DNA of 64,000 nucleotides from Shewanella metallivivens (GTDB lineage Bacteria > Pseudomonadota > Gammaproteobacteria > Enterobacterales > Shewanellaceae), in contig NZ_JAQQPZ010000002.1 in the NCBI RefSeq assembly GCF_028750675.1, positions 187,800 to 251,799 on the forward strand, read 5' to 3'. The position numbers and the translations under genes were made by a program. Shown one piece after another: positions 1-9,797 of the stretch (position 1 is its first letter; the number at the start of each line of letters is the position of its first letter). The notes under the pieces were generated by a model that was not told the DNA's origin, made no database searches, and saw only the letters and a program-made list of their open reading frames with translations.

Positions 1-663
1 GTCTACATGAGAACCATTACAGGTTTGCAACGAGTGGATGTGATTTATCGTCGTATTGATGACTTGTTTTTAGATCCAGAAGTGTTTTTACCCGATTCTC
101 AATTAGGCGTACCCGGATTAATGCGAGCATGGTCTAAAGGGAATGTCGCGTTAGTTAATGCGCCTGGAGCTGGGGTGGCAGACGATAAGGTGGTATACGC
201 CTATGTACCAGAAATCATTAAATATTACCTTGATGAAACCCCTAAATTAGAGAATGTACCAACGTACAAGTGTCTTGATGAAAAAGAATGCGATTATGTC
301 ATCAAAAATATTGATAAATTGGTCGTTAAGCCCGCAAATGAATCCGGTGGATACGGTTTATTAATAGGCCCTAAGTCTACTCAAAAAGAACAACAAATTT
401 GTATTGAACAAATAAAAGTCGATCCCCGTAATTGGGTTGCCCAACCTACATTAAATTTATCTACTGTTCCAACTTTCGACGGCCTTGAACCCGATGGACG
501 CCATGTTGATTTAAGACCCTTTATTTTATCATCGGGTAAAGATATTCAAGTCACTACAGGCGGATTAACTCGTGTTGCCATGAATAAGGGATCGTTAGTG
601 GTGAACTCATCTCAAGGTGGTGGCAGTAAAGATACATGGATTGTTGACGAAGAGGCGGAATAA
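1..663 (+). CDS. Circularly permuted ATP-grasp protein, C-terminal part (5' end outside window)
   Basis: The reading frame is open from the first base, so this is the last 220 codons of a longer gene (the family is usually about 470-490 aa). Visible motifs fit the DUF404/DUF407 circularly permuted ATP-grasp family: [15 protein letters not shown], a [19 protein letters not shown] stretch, the [12 protein letters not shown] nucleotide-binding segment and GGLTRVA near the end. The family is thought to form amide or peptide-like bonds with ATP, but no substrate is established. The alpha-E gene starts 2 bp downstream, the usual partner, so the two are one operon. The family assignment is firm; the substrate is unknown. 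Confidence 0.85.
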   Translation, partial: VYMRTITGLQRVDVIYRRIDDLFLDPEVFLPDSQLGVPGLMRAWSKGNVALVNAPGAGVADDKVVYAYVPEIIKYYLDETPKLENVPTYKCLDEKECDYVIKNIDKLVVKPANESGGYGLLIGPKSTQKEQQICIEQIKVDPRNWVAQPTLNLSTVPTFDGLEPDGRHVDLRPFILSSGKDIQVTTGGLTRVAMNKGSLVVNSSQGGGSKDTWIVDEEAE

Positions 664-664
664 T

Positions 665-1618
665 ATGCTATCAAGAGTGGGTGAAACCTTATATTGGGTG
701 TCTCGTTATATTGAACGTGCTGAAAATGTTGCGCGGGTCATTAATGTAAACAATATGTTGTTGCTGGATTTGCCAAAAGGTGTTTGTACCGGCTGGGGGC
801 CTTTAATTGACATTATTGGTGCACGACAAGCTTATCTAGAAAATAATGCCGATTTTTCAGAGTCTAAAGCGCTTAAGTATTTATTAGTCGGTAAAGATAA
901 TCCTTCTTCAATCTTAAACTCTATTATATCAGCACGAGAAAGCGCTCGAACCATTAGAGATGTCATCCCAAGAGATGTCTGGGAAGAGATAAACTCGTTA
1001 TATTATTATGTTAAAAATAATCAAAGCGAAGGTTTGAGTAAGCGTGGACGTTTTGCCTATTTAAAAAAGATTATTGAGTCTGCGCATCTTATATTTGGTA
1101 CGTTAAACGCGACAATTAATCATGATAATGGCTACATTTTCATTCGGTTTGGCTCAATCATTGAGCGAGCGGATATGTCATCACGGATTTTAGATATCCG
1201 CTCAGAAACGCTGATTACTAATGAAGAAGCAAAACCTTATGAAAATATACAGTGGATCAGTTTATTGCGCTCACTAAGTGCATATCAAATGTACCGTCAA
1301 GAAATGGGAGTGAGAGTGCAACGTGCGGATGTGATTGAGTTTGTGATGCACAGTGAAGTGTTTCCGCGATCAATTTTATTTTGCCTCAATGAAATGAAAT
1401 CGTTAGTTGAGCCACTGGTTAATTCGGCCGCTATTATTACTATCATAGATAATGCGAGAGATGATCTAAAAGGTAAGAACGTTAGGGAGCTTAAAAATGG
1501 CTTTTTGCATAACTACGTTGATGAAATACAAATAAAGTTAGCGGCAATTCATAACGTATTGGCTGAGTCATATTTTTTAAAATTGCCTTCTCAAACACAA
1601 TCTCAATCACAAGGTTAG
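665..1618 (+). CDS. Alpha-E (DUF403) domain protein
   Basis: This 317-aa all-helical protein starts MLSRVGETLYWVSRYIERAE, the typical N-terminus of the alpha-E/DUF403 family. The frame is open further upstream, but the ATG at 665 follows GAGGCGGA at a good distance and lies 2 bp after the stop of the ATP-grasp gene, so it is the chosen start. Members are almost always encoded next to a circularly permuted ATP-grasp protein and often a transglutaminase-like protease. Here no transglutaminase follows, because a hairpin terminator comes directly after the stop. The role is likely in making or attaching a small peptide; this is inference from context. Confidence 0.85.
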   Translation: MLSRVGETLYWVSRYIERAENVARVINVNNMLLLDLPKGVCTGWGPLIDIIGARQAYLENNADFSESKALKYLLVGKDNPSSILNSIISARESARTIRDVIPRDVWEEINSLYYYVKNNQSEGLSKRGRFAYLKKIIESAHLIFGTLNATINHDNGYIFIRFGSIIERADMSSRILDIRSETLITNEEAKPYENIQWISLLRSLSAYQMYRQEMGVRVQRADVIEFVMHSEVFPRSILFCLNEMKSLVEPLVNSAAIITIIDNARDDLKGKNVRELKNGFLHNYVDEIQIKLAAIHNVLAESYFLKLPSQTQSQSQG

Positions 1619-1630
1619 TTAAGTTTGTTT

Positions 1631-1666
1631 AGCGCCAGTAAAACAATACTGGCGCTTGTATTTTGT
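1631..1666 (+). terminator. Rho-independent terminator after the alpha-E gene
   Basis: A perfect 10-bp inverted repeat, AGCGCCAGTA (1631-1640) and TACTGGCGCT (1647-1656), with a 6-nt loop AAACAA, is followed by a T-rich tract. It lies 12 bp after the stop codon and would end the ATP-grasp/alpha-E transcript. Confidence 0.8.
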
Positions 1667-1996
1667 GTTTGTCATGTCGCCTTACTCCGAAAATCCTGAT
1701 ATCAGCCCCCGAATGCTTTTTACCCAGCGATGCCATCATTAATTTAATGTGCCGATAGCTCTACGTTAACAACCACTAAATACTGTAACTGCGTTTTACA
1801 ACAGAACAAGGTAGTTGATTCGATCGCTTTGTGTAATTTTTAGCGCCGGTATGGGTCTCCACAGTGCCTAAGATGCGTCACAACATAACTCAATACAACA
1901 GACTAAATGTTTGCATCAATCTTGATAGTATCAGGTCGGGTCCTTTAGATTAATGCCCTTTCAACCATGCTAATTATGACAAGAAGGTAAGTAAGA
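1667..1996. other. Intergenic stretch without a supported gene
   Basis: No coding frame, RNA gene or convincing repeat was recognised. It separates the terminator at 1631-1666 from a doubtful small ORF. Confidence 0.5.
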
Positions 1997-2212
1997 ATGA
2001 ACGATGTTCAGAATTATATTCGTGGTGGTTATGCATACTATAGATATAAAGGGTTTTCTCATTCTAGTTCGATTTCCATGATTTTACTTTCATCATTAGG
2101 TTTTATTTTACAATGTTACCCATGTTGTGTTGATTTTTTGCAAGCCTTTTATGGCTATATTGTTATTTGTTGCTTTGCAAAAAATGTAAAAAATACGAGT
2201 TTGATTTTGTAA
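1997..2212 (+). CDS. Doubtful small hydrophobic ORF
   Basis: This 71-codon ATG frame has a weak AAGGTAAG sequence 9 bp upstream. The predicted peptide is rich in Cys, Tyr, Phe and Ile, with one hydrophobic stretch in the second half and no recognisable family. Codon use is AT-rich like the surrounding non-coding DNA. It could be a small membrane protein or chance; no homologue is recalled. Confidence 0.2.
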   Translation: MNDVQNYIRGGYAYYRYKGFSHSSSISMILLSSLGFILQCYPCCVDFLQAFYGYIVICCFAKNVKNTSLIL

Positions 2213-2309
2213 GCTATATAGATTCAAAGTACGTTAGGTTACATTGTTATGTCACATACCTTTTGATTGCGACATTCATTATTGTTCGATTGTTTATTTA
2301 AAGGGATTT

Positions 2310-2753
2310 ATGAATAAGTTTATTGTGTGTTTATTTATTTTATTCTTGTCTGCCTGTGCCACTATTCCTAAACAACAAGTAGAGAAGGGGTTTAAGGTTG
2401 AGTTTGGTTACATCACTGACGTTGATGAGGCTTATGTCATCAGTCCTAATTTAAAAATAATATCAAAGGATGGCGTTCCTCTTAATCGGTTTGGGGGTAG
2501 AGTTGAAAACATCGATAAAGTAAGTTACTCATTGGGCTACTATATTTTTAAGTTTAACTCTGTCACTGAGAGCTATGAAAAATTCGCAGCAGAGGGTTAC
2601 TGGATAATTAAGCCGCCGATGAATTTAGAATATGAAGCTTTTTTATTTGAAGATAAAAAGCCGTTCTTCCCTGGTGCATATCAGTTTGTTGTTATAGTCG
2701 AAGAACAAATTCTGCAAGCCATAGCGTTTGACGTGGTAGATAGCGACCTTTAG
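2310..2753 (+). CDS. Small lipoprotein of unknown function
   Basis: The longest frame starts at 2244, but the ATG at 2310 has AAGGGA upstream and gives a clean lipoprotein signal, MNKFIVCLFILFLSAC, with the lipidated Cys at position 16. The mature part (about 130 aa) is soluble, with alternating aromatic and acidic residues, and resembles no family I can name. A lysine/threonine rather than Asp after the Cys would favour outer-membrane sorting; the residue after Cys is Ala, so outer membrane is likely. It stands alone, with no operon partner. Confidence 0.65.
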   Translation: MNKFIVCLFILFLSACATIPKQQVEKGFKVEFGYITDVDEAYVISPNLKIISKDGVPLNRFGGRVENIDKVSYSLGYYIFKFNSVTESYEKFAAEGYWIIKPPMNLEYEAFLFEDKKPFFPGAYQFVVIVEEQILQAIAFDVVDSDL

Positions 2754-2969
2754 GCACATCTATCCATGTCAGTACTTGTGGTTTTCTGATGATGAGCGGA
2801 GCCCGTTAGTTACTCAAAATAAACTAATCCAAATCAATAGGGGAGTCGTACCCGCGATATGGTGTAGAATAGGCCATCATAATCAGTCGCAAGTGATGCT
2901 CTCGGATCAGGTGTACTAAGATCATTTGTGGCATGCCGCTTTAAATTTTTTACTGTAAACGAGATTTTA

Positions 2970-4175
2970 ATGTCAAACGTAACTTCCCTCGAACTCAATG
3001 GCTTTGTACAAGAATGCGCTAACGCGTTAACAGACAATACATTACAACGTTTAGTGTTTTCTAAATACCGTGGCGACGACAAAGAGCTTAATCGTATTGC
3101 TGTACGCAGCGTAGAGCTTAAGGGTCAACGTCTTGCATCTTGTTTATATGAATATCGCACCCATCATATTACCAAAAATGTTGAGCAAATAGATGCTGCC
3201 GCACTTTGGCTGCAGTGGTTAGAGGGTGATTTTCAAAGTGCACATTTAATCACTCATGAGTGGGAAGTGCAGTTGAGCATCAGTAAAAAAGGCAAAGTGC
3301 TAATCAATAAATACCGCAATAAAAATGCGCCAAAAAACCACGACAAGCAACTTAGCGTCGATGACACACTGTCACACAATCGGGCCAAAAAGCGCTTTGT
3401 TGAACAAGATCGTCCTTATTTACGCGAGCTAGGTATTACCGATGCAAAAGGCGAGATTATTCCGTCGATGTCACGAAAGTGGAAGCAAATCAATAAGTTT
3501 ATTGAAGTATTATCACGCGCCATTGATAACACCGGCTTAGCCGATAAAAAGGAAGTGCACATTGCCGATTTTGGCTCGGGTAAGGCCTATTTAACCTTTG
3601 CGGTACATGACTATTTTATTGATAAGCTACAGGTGAAAACCCTGGTGACAGGCGTCGAGTTACGCCAGGGGTTGGTTGATTTGTGCAACCAAACCGCGGC
3701 AAAGTTAGCGTTAACCGGAATTAAGTTTGAACAAGGTGATGTACAGCACTTTAAAGCCCAGGGCATTAACATCATGATTGCCTTGCATGCGTGTGATATT
3801 GCGACTGATTATGCACTGCATATGGGGATCCGAACTGGTGCAGAAATTATTATGTGTTCGCCATGTTGTCACAAACAAATTCGCCCACAAATGCAAAGCC
3901 CACAGTTACTTGCGCCATTATTGCAACATGGTATTCATTTAGGTCAAGAAGCTGAAATGGTCACTGATGGCCTTCGTGCACTGTTATTAGAAGCACATGG
4001 TTACGACACCCAAGTATTTGAGTTTATTTCACTCGAGCACACCAGTAAAAACAAAATGATTTTAGCGCAAAAACGTAAGCAACCAAGAGATAATAGCGCT
4101 ATTTTAAAGCAGATTGCTGACATTAAAGCGTTTTACGGTATTAAAGAACAATGTTTAGAAACCTTACTAAGCTAA
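2970..4175 (+). CDS. SAM-dependent methyltransferase, Methyltransf_32 family
   Basis: The 401-aa protein has an N-terminal region of about 180 aa of unknown fold, then a class I methyltransferase domain. SAM motif I reads HIADFGSGKAYLTFAVHDY (about residues 196-214), an acidic post-I residue follows in VTGVELRQGL, motif IV-like LHACDIATDYAL is near 271, and CSPCCHKQIRP is near 295. The ALHACD plus CCHK combination is the signature of the Methyltransf_32 (GSTCD-like) family, whose substrate is unknown. The start at 2970 (MSNVTSLELNG) is preferred to an upstream in-frame start because GAG lies in front of it. It is a single gene with no evident partner. Confidence 0.8.
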   Translation: MSNVTSLELNGFVQECANALTDNTLQRLVFSKYRGDDKELNRIAVRSVELKGQRLASCLYEYRTHHITKNVEQIDAAALWLQWLEGDFQSAHLITHEWEVQLSISKKGKVLINKYRNKNAPKNHDKQLSVDDTLSHNRAKKRFVEQDRPYLRELGITDAKGEIIPSMSRKWKQINKFIEVLSRAIDNTGLADKKEVHIADFGSGKAYLTFAVHDYFIDKLQVKTLVTGVELRQGLVDLCNQTAAKLALTGIKFEQGDVQHFKAQGINIMIALHACDIATDYALHMGIRTGAEIIMCSPCCHKQIRPQMQSPQLLAPLLQHGIHLGQEAEMVTDGLRALLLEAHGYDTQVFEFISLEHTSKNKMILAQKRKQPRDNSAILKQIADIKAFYGIKEQCLETLLS

Positions 4176-4390
4176 GCGATTAACGTTTGCGATAGAGCGG
4201 TTGTTCCGTGTATTGGGCCTAGATAGTGCATTGTTTTATGGTGTAAAACGTAATAATGAAGTTGATTTATCATTTGTTTATAATGGCTTAGTGTGACTTT
4301 AACCACAGTTACCTATTTACTGTTTAGGCATGGTTGTATTTTAGGCTATGATTATTAAGCCATTTAATGATAGGGAACATCAAATAAACA

Positions 4391-5536
4391 ATGACAGCCA
4401 TATTTACCAACATCGAGTTTTTAGATGACGCCACTGAAAAGGATGTTGTCGCATTGATAGCGCAAACTGTCAGCAAAGATGCACAATATATTTTAGTGGT
4501 CATTGGCAGTCAGTCGACAGTCTCTATTGAGTCTATACCCGCAATAGCAGCGACAACATCTGTTCCTGTTAATGCCTGTGTTATTCCTGGTGTGGTGTTT
4601 GGTCGGCATTACAGTTATAGCGGCACACTGATACTGGGGTTTAAAGGGCCCGTCACAAGCTTGTTAATTCCTGATATTGGTGCAAGCCACGAGGTATTGT
4701 GCCAACAATTACAGCAGTTCGTGGCAACCAATGGTACCTATGGATCTGCTGGTATTTTTGTTGATGGTTTAAGCCATGCTGTTGAGCCATTTATTGCCAC
4801 CGTGTATGAAAATTTAGGCAGTGACAGAATTTTAATTGGTGCGGGAGTTGGCGATCTTAATCACCCGACGAATGTGTCAATTGCCAATGAGCAGGGATGT
4901 TATCGCAATGCGGCAATTATTTTTTGTTATTCTAACTCTTTTAAACTGCAAGTTGAGGGCAAACACGACTTGCCTCAAGTCGCTGGGCCATATTTAGTCA
5001 CAGAAGCCAGTGCCAACCTCATCCATAGCTTGAATTATCAACCTGCGGCAGCAGTGTTTAGTGATGCGATTTCAGCCGTCAGGGGTATTGAGATCTCCCA
5101 AGATGAAATAGTGCAACATATACACAGTTATCCTTTTGGTTTAAAACAATTAAATGAAGAGTATTTAGTTAGAGATATTATTGCGGTTAACGGTAATAGT
5201 CTTTTGTGCGTGGGTAACGTTGCTGAAAATAGTTTGGTGTATATTCTGAATGCCACCCAAGATATTTTAATTACAGCGGCAAGCGATGCGGGTAAACAAT
5301 TTTCACAAAAATTATTGCCTGCTACTGCAGACCAAATGCGCTATGTCGTGTTAATTGACTGTATTTCGCGCGCGCTCTATTTAGGTAATGACTATCAATT
5401 AGAGTTAGATGCCATTTGTGAGCAACTGCCTGAGGGTAAAATACTTGCCGGAGTATTATCCATTGGTGAAATTAAAAATACATGCCAAGGTGCTATTCAG
5501 TTTTTAAATAAAACAATAGTGCTAGGAGGCCTGTAA
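4391..5536 (+). CDS. FIST N/C domain signal-sensing protein
   Basis: The 381-aa soluble protein has the FIST_N pattern (about residues 30-220, including VVFGRHYSYSGTLILGF and IGAGVGDL) followed by FIST_C (about 230-365). FIST domains are thought to bind small ligands such as amino acids and usually occur with GGDEF/EAL or chemotaxis domains. Here the stop codon is separated by one base from the GTG start of a GGDEF/EAL gene, so the two are co-transcribed and translationally coupled, and the FIST protein is probably the sensory input for c-di-GMP turnover. No membrane segment is visible. Confidence 0.85.
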   Translation: MTAIFTNIEFLDDATEKDVVALIAQTVSKDAQYILVVIGSQSTVSIESIPAIAATTSVPVNACVIPGVVFGRHYSYSGTLILGFKGPVTSLLIPDIGASHEVLCQQLQQFVATNGTYGSAGIFVDGLSHAVEPFIATVYENLGSDRILIGAGVGDLNHPTNVSIANEQGCYRNAAIIFCYSNSFKLQVEGKHDLPQVAGPYLVTEASANLIHSLNYQPAAAVFSDAISAVRGIEISQDEIVQHIHSYPFGLKQLNEEYLVRDIIAVNGNSLLCVGNVAENSLVYILNATQDILITAASDAGKQFSQKLLPATADQMRYVVLIDCISRALYLGNDYQLELDAICEQLPEGKILAGVLSIGEIKNTCQGAIQFLNKTIVLGGL

Positions 5537-5537
5537 A

Positions 5538-7373
5538 GTGTCAAATTCATTTGCCAATTTAGCCACATTAGAGTTGGTATCAATTCAGTATGAAATTACG
5601 CGTAGCCTCAATGCAAATGCTGACCTAAGGTCGTTGTGCCGTCGATATATGGAAACCTGCATTCGCCGTTTGTCGGTAAAGGCTGCTTACCTCTATATAC
5701 CAACACAGATGGCTGGCGATTTATTTACCAATACCGAAGTCAGTCATCATGATTGGGGGCGGGTGAGTATGCCAAGTGTTACGGTATGTTATCCGGATCA
5801 AATTAGCGCCATTAATCATATTTTTAATCAAGTATTGAGCCAACCTGCAACAGAACAAATAGAGACTCAATTAATAGAACATAGTGGCACTTTTTATCAG
5901 CTTTTTTCCTTATCAAACCAGGCTATTTATATTCTAGAGCGCAATGATAGCCCATTACCGCTTCAGGTCATTAATGCCATAACGCCAGCCGTTAAAGATT
6001 TGTTTTATGCATGCCGAGCTTCTTTGCAGCATTCACAAGTGGTCAATGAAGTTGAGAAACGAAAACAAGCCGAACAACAATTAACGTATATTGCTTTTCA
6101 TGATGAGTTGACCGGTTTACCAAACCGCACGCGATTAATTAATGTGCTAAATCAACAAATCGAATTGTGCGCACAATATGACAATTCTGGCGCATTAATG
6201 TTTATTGATTTAGATAATTTTCGAGATATTAATGATTCGCTTGGGCATCAAGTGGGTGATGAATTGTTGTGTCAAGTAGCGCAGCGACTACAACAGATTT
6301 GTATTAAGCAAGAAATCTTAGGGCGTTTTTCTGGAAACGCATTTGTTATTGTTTGTCCTAATCAATTAATGCAACAACAGTATATTGATGAATTATTATT
6401 GCATGTTCACCAATGTTTTGACGAAAACTACAAGATTGGTAATCGCAGTATTGATGTTAATGCGAGTATTGGACTGACGTACTTTACAGCGAACAGCTGC
6501 GATGCATACACCGTTTATATGCAGGGTGACTTAGCCATGTCGAAGGCAAAAGCATCCACAGGAACCAACTCGGTGTTTTACCAACAAGATATGGAAAAAC
6601 AAACTCGTCGCCGTTATTTACTGGATGCCGATATGCGCACTGCCTTAGCCCAAAATGACTTTTTTATGGTAGCGCAACCTCAAGTTAATCAACATGGTGA
6701 CATTATTGGCGCCGAGTTACTTATCCGCTGGCAACATGCCGAGTTAGGGTTTATTTCACCAGATGAATTTATTGGTATTGCTGAAAAATCAGGATTTATT
6801 ATTCCCTTAGGTGAGTGGATTTTTGAACAAGCATGTTTATGCATTACTAGGCTGCAACACACGCCTTTGAAGCAACACATTAAAGTGGCGATTAATGTCA
6901 GTGCCAAACAGTTTTATCAAGCTGAGTTTATTGAACGGATCAGTGGCTTAATCAGTAAACATAAGATTAAGGTCAGTGACATCGAACTTGAATTAACCGA
7001 AAGCGCCATGCTTGAAGATATTCAATTGGCGGTAACTAAAATTACAGCGTTAAAACAAATTGGCTTTGAGCTTTCTATTGATGATTTTGGTACCGGTTAT
7101 TCATCGTTAAGTTACCTTAAGCATTTGCCTGTTGATAAAATAAAAATTGATAAGAGCTTCGTGTCGCTTATTGATAAGCGTGAAGATAGTCGCGCTATTG
7201 TAGAGGCTACCATGTTAATTGCCAGAACCTTTAAATTAGGTTTGATTGCAGAAGGGGTTGAAACCGCAGCAGAAGTGGCCACCTTAAGTAACATGGGTTG
7301 TAACGAGTTTCAGGGATATTATTTTCATAAACCAATGGCGTTAAACGACTTCATTTCACTGCTTACCGCCTGA
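5538..7373 (+). CDS. c-di-GMP phosphodiesterase with degenerate GGDEF and EAL domains
   Basis: The protein is 611 aa with a GTG start. Residues 1-165 are a GAF-like or unknown sensory region. A short coiled coil (about 170-182) leads to a GGDEF-type domain that begins with HDELTGLPNR. Its active-site loop, however, reads SGNAF near residue 266, so cyclase activity is unlikely. The EAL domain (about 355-605) keeps the catalytic set: ELL in GAELLIRW (the EAL motif, near 391), NVSAKQF, ELELTES, DDFGTGYSSL (near 514), KIDKSFV and EGVET. Hydrolysis of c-di-GMP is therefore likely. The partner FIST protein is encoded one base upstream. Confidence 0.9.
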   Translation: MSNSFANLATLELVSIQYEITRSLNANADLRSLCRRYMETCIRRLSVKAAYLYIPTQMAGDLFTNTEVSHHDWGRVSMPSVTVCYPDQISAINHIFNQVLSQPATEQIETQLIEHSGTFYQLFSLSNQAIYILERNDSPLPLQVINAITPAVKDLFYACRASLQHSQVVNEVEKRKQAEQQLTYIAFHDELTGLPNRTRLINVLNQQIELCAQYDNSGALMFIDLDNFRDINDSLGHQVGDELLCQVAQRLQQICIKQEILGRFSGNAFVIVCPNQLMQQQYIDELLLHVHQCFDENYKIGNRSIDVNASIGLTYFTANSCDAYTVYMQGDLAMSKAKASTGTNSVFYQQDMEKQTRRRYLLDADMRTALAQNDFFMVAQPQVNQHGDIIGAELLIRWQHAELGFISPDEFIGIAEKSGFIIPLGEWIFEQACLCITRLQHTPLKQHIKVAINVSAKQFYQAEFIERISGLISKHKIKVSDIELELTESAMLEDIQLAVTKITALKQIGFELSIDDFGTGYSSLSYLKHLPVDKIKIDKSFVSLIDKREDSRAIVEATMLIARTFKLGLIAEGVETAAEVATLSNMGCNEFQGYYFHKPMALNDFISLLTA

Positions 7374-7429
7374 AATTGGCAATAGGTAAAGTATTTTACA
7401 TGCTAAATTAATGGTTTATCACTATTTGA

Positions 7430-7649
7430 TGGGGCATTGAAATACCATGGCGATTTGATTACGACAAAACGGTTAACGTGACGGATTAATGTCGATTTCC
7501 CGGACCTGAAAGTCTATAAAGGCGAAGGTTTCAGCTTTGTCTATATCAAGAAAAATGCCTTTGAGACCAACGGTATGTCCGTTATTTACCAGAATGCAGT
7601 CTTTAGGTCCCCCTTACTATTGAAACTGCGACCTTATACCCATTTTTAA
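7430..7649 (+). pseudogene. Possible frameshifted coding relic
   Basis: Two short frames join end to end. One at 7430-7489 reads WGIEIPWRFDYDKTVNVTD then stop; the next, shifted, is open at 7482-7649 and includes INVDFPDLKVYKGEGFSF. The second has G/C-rich third positions (CTG, GTC, GGC, ATC, AAG), unlike the AT-rich DNA around it. There is no start codon or ribosome site. I do not recognise the family. Chance cannot be excluded, but the protein-like composition suggests a decayed gene end. Confidence 0.3.
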
Positions 7650-7829
7650 TTTGAATAAATGGTTGTGTTGTTCCGTTAGTCATGACGTTCATCCTTTTAT
7701 GTTTCATTGATGGTTTAGGGTATGATGATGAGACTCGGTCAAAAATATGGCGAGGGCAATGATAGTTAAACCATTGAAAAGTCAAAGTGTGAAACTTGAT
7801 CGTATTGATTAACATAAGTAGGAGTGAAT

Positions 7830-8006
7830 ATGAGTAACGCCATAAAATATTTATTATTGGGCGCATTAGTTTGTTTAGCCCTAATTTGTTATTCCGTTGG
7901 TAGTGCAACAGGTGCAGTGGCGTTTATTATCATGGGGGTATTGCTTGAGATAGCATTTTGGCTTGGTATTATTAAGTCTACTCGTTCTCGTAGAACATCA
8001 CGATAA
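7830..8006 (+). CDS. Small membrane protein
   Basis: The 58-aa protein starts at ATG 7830, preceded by TAGGAGTGA at good spacing. It has two predicted membrane segments (about residues 6-24 and 28-46) and a basic tail ending TRSRRTSR, so the C-terminus is probably cytoplasmic. No family is recognised. The clear ribosome site and topology make it more likely real than most ORFs of this size. Confidence 0.6.
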   Translation: MSNAIKYLLLGALVCLALICYSVGSATGAVAFIIMGVLLEIAFWLGIIKSTRSRRTSR

Positions 8007-8099
8007 TAGTAAGATGCGGTGATAAAAACGGTAAGTCAAACAACACAAATTTTCATAATCTGTGTTGATTGACTATATACTTGGTAAAGGGTTTAGCCT

Positions 8100-9176
8100 T
8101 TAAAAGCTGTATTGCGCACGAAACGAAAACGCATTGTCATAACCATAAGTTGCGCCATCTTCCTGATGTTTTGCTCGTATAAAGTTGGCTTTAAACATTA
8201 AGTCTTGATTGACCAAATAGTTTACCCCAACAGCAAACGTTTGCGCCTTACGATTTTCTTGATCTAATTCGAACTGACTCATTCGCCATGTGAGTTCCCA
8301 ATCATGTTCGGCTTTAATTGTGTCCAGTTTCCCATCTTTATAACGACGATTTTTACCTGATAATGGGTAACTCATTTGGTAATATCCGCCTTGGTAGTGG
8401 TAAGTTCCACGGCTGGGATCGTCTATATCGGTTTCAATCCATTCAGCCATAGAGACAAAACCTAAGTATTGCCACATTAATTCAACACTGGCTAATGACA
8501 TATCTTCGGCGTCTAGGCGGGTGCCTTCTAGTAATGAGTCGCTTGAATACACTTCTAATGTCTGATTAACTCTATATTCATCGCCACCGAGTTGCCGTTC
8601 ACTTAACGCCGAGCCGAGATGAAAAAAATTGTCGTCGTCATCGACTAAAGCCCAAGTTAGTCGGCCAGTGATACCATAACTGTTTTGTGAGTTGTCTTCT
8701 TGAAAGTAACCTAAATCCCAGGTGAAATCACCAGGAGTCCCGCTGAGCTTTACGCCAATGTTGCGCCCAGGAGCTAGGACTTCGGTGACCATGCTGCGTT
8801 CAATCATAAAGGTATCTCTAGAACTGGTGAGTTTTTCCAGTCCCAAAGGCTCTTTTTGCTGGCCAACCGTGATATCAACCCAATCAAATCCTTTATATTG
8901 AACATAAGCATCTTTAATATTGAACTCACCATCAGCAACGTCTACCTGAAATTTACTGCGCCAATTTTCACTAAATTTGGTCTTAACGCTTAATCTTGCA
9001 CGGCGTATGTCAGTGCCATGATTAGATTTTTCATCATCTTCTAGATAAAGATCTGAAAACTGATCATGGTCGAGCATGATATAACCACCAAAATTTAATT
9101 CAGGATATTCTGTAGCCATTGCGCTGGTCGTGACGACCAATAAAGCGGGCACGATATATGATATTAATGTTCTCAT
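8100..9176 (-). CDS. Phosphate-selective porin O/P-like outer-membrane protein
   Basis: The 358-aa protein begins with a signal peptide (cleavage after TTSAMA, about residue 21). The rest is beta-barrel-like and ends YSF with a terminal Phe, as in outer-membrane porins. GTDIRRARLSVK, WRSKFQVDVADG, KDAYVQYKG and VGQQKEPLGLEKLTSS match the OprO/OprP porin family (phosphate/polyphosphate-selective). It is the last gene of a leftward operon; its ATG overlaps the stop of the DUF4956 gene by 4 bp. With the VTC gene two places upstream, an anion/phosphate role is a reasonable inference, but the substrate is unproven. Confidence 0.85.
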   Translation of the reverse strand: MRTLISYIVPALLVVTTSAMATEYPELNFGGYIMLDHDQFSDLYLEDDEKSNHGTDIRRARLSVKTKFSENWRSKFQVDVADGEFNIKDAYVQYKGFDWVDITVGQQKEPLGLEKLTSSRDTFMIERSMVTEVLAPGRNIGVKLSGTPGDFTWDLGYFQEDNSQNSYGITGRLTWALVDDDDNFFHLGSALSERQLGGDEYRVNQTLEVYSSDSLLEGTRLDAEDMSLASVELMWQYLGFVSMAEWIETDIDDPSRGTYHYQGGYYQMSYPLSGKNRRYKDGKLDTIKAEHDWELTWRMSQFELDQENRKAQTFAVGVNYLVNQDLMFKANFIRAKHQEDGATYGYDNAFSFRAQYSF

Positions 9177-9796
9177 GAATTTGCTTCTACTTGATTATTA
9201 CGATTAGTGGCGAGCGTTTGTTGAGCAGGAGTGGGGATGTAGTAAACGATGAGTTCGGCAGTATCTCTCAGGAAGTCAATGTGCTCTATTTCTGCATTGG
9301 TAACATGCAAACCTGTGCGGTCACGTAAATCTTCGAGTAATAACGCTTTGTTTTGCGGTTTAATATTGTCGATTCGTTCATACGAAATACGTTGTATTTT
9401 ATGTTGTCCTTGAAAAAAGCGTGTATCGACTAAAAAAGCAATGAAACATAAAAATGCATTGATTAAAAAGAGCTCAAATGTCGGTAGTTTACTCACAGCA
9501 CAAAGTAAAGCAATAGCCGTTACCATAAACAAATACGTCATTTCTTTAATTGAGATGGTGTCTGTGCGATAACGCAACATACCAAATACAGCAAATAAGC
9601 CAAATGCAAACTCCATTGACATATCAACACCGTGGAGTAAGTACGTAATTAAAAATATCCCGATACCAAATAAAACAAGCGAACCTGCTACCGTTGCATT
9701 TTTATTGGTTCGGAAATAACAACCGTAACATAACATCACAATTGATATAAAGTTAACTAAAAATAAAACAATAAATTCTGGGGTGATTTCTGTCAT
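9173..9796 (-). CDS. DUF4956 membrane protein
   Basis: The 207-aa protein has about four to five N-terminal membrane segments (residues 5-130) and a cytoplasmic C-terminal part. GMLRYRTDTISIKEMTYLF and the C-terminal ITNAEIEHIDF-type ferredoxin-like region fit DUF4956. This family is repeatedly encoded beside VTC-domain polyphosphate polymerases, as here, with only 1 bp to the upstream VTC gene and a 4-bp overlap with the porin gene downstream. It is probably the membrane partner of the VTC enzyme; the biochemical role is unknown. Confidence 0.85.
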   Translation of the reverse strand: MTEITPEFIVLFLVNFISIVMLCYGCYFRTNKNATVAGSLVLFGIGIFLITYLLHGVDMSMEFAFGLFAVFGMLRYRTDTISIKEMTYLFMVTAIALLCAVSKLPTFELFLINAFLCFIAFLVDTRFFQGQHKIQRISYERIDNIKPQNKALLLEDLRDRTGLHVTNAEIEHIDFLRDTAELIVYYIPTPAQQTLATNRNNQVEANS

Positions 9797-9797
9797 A

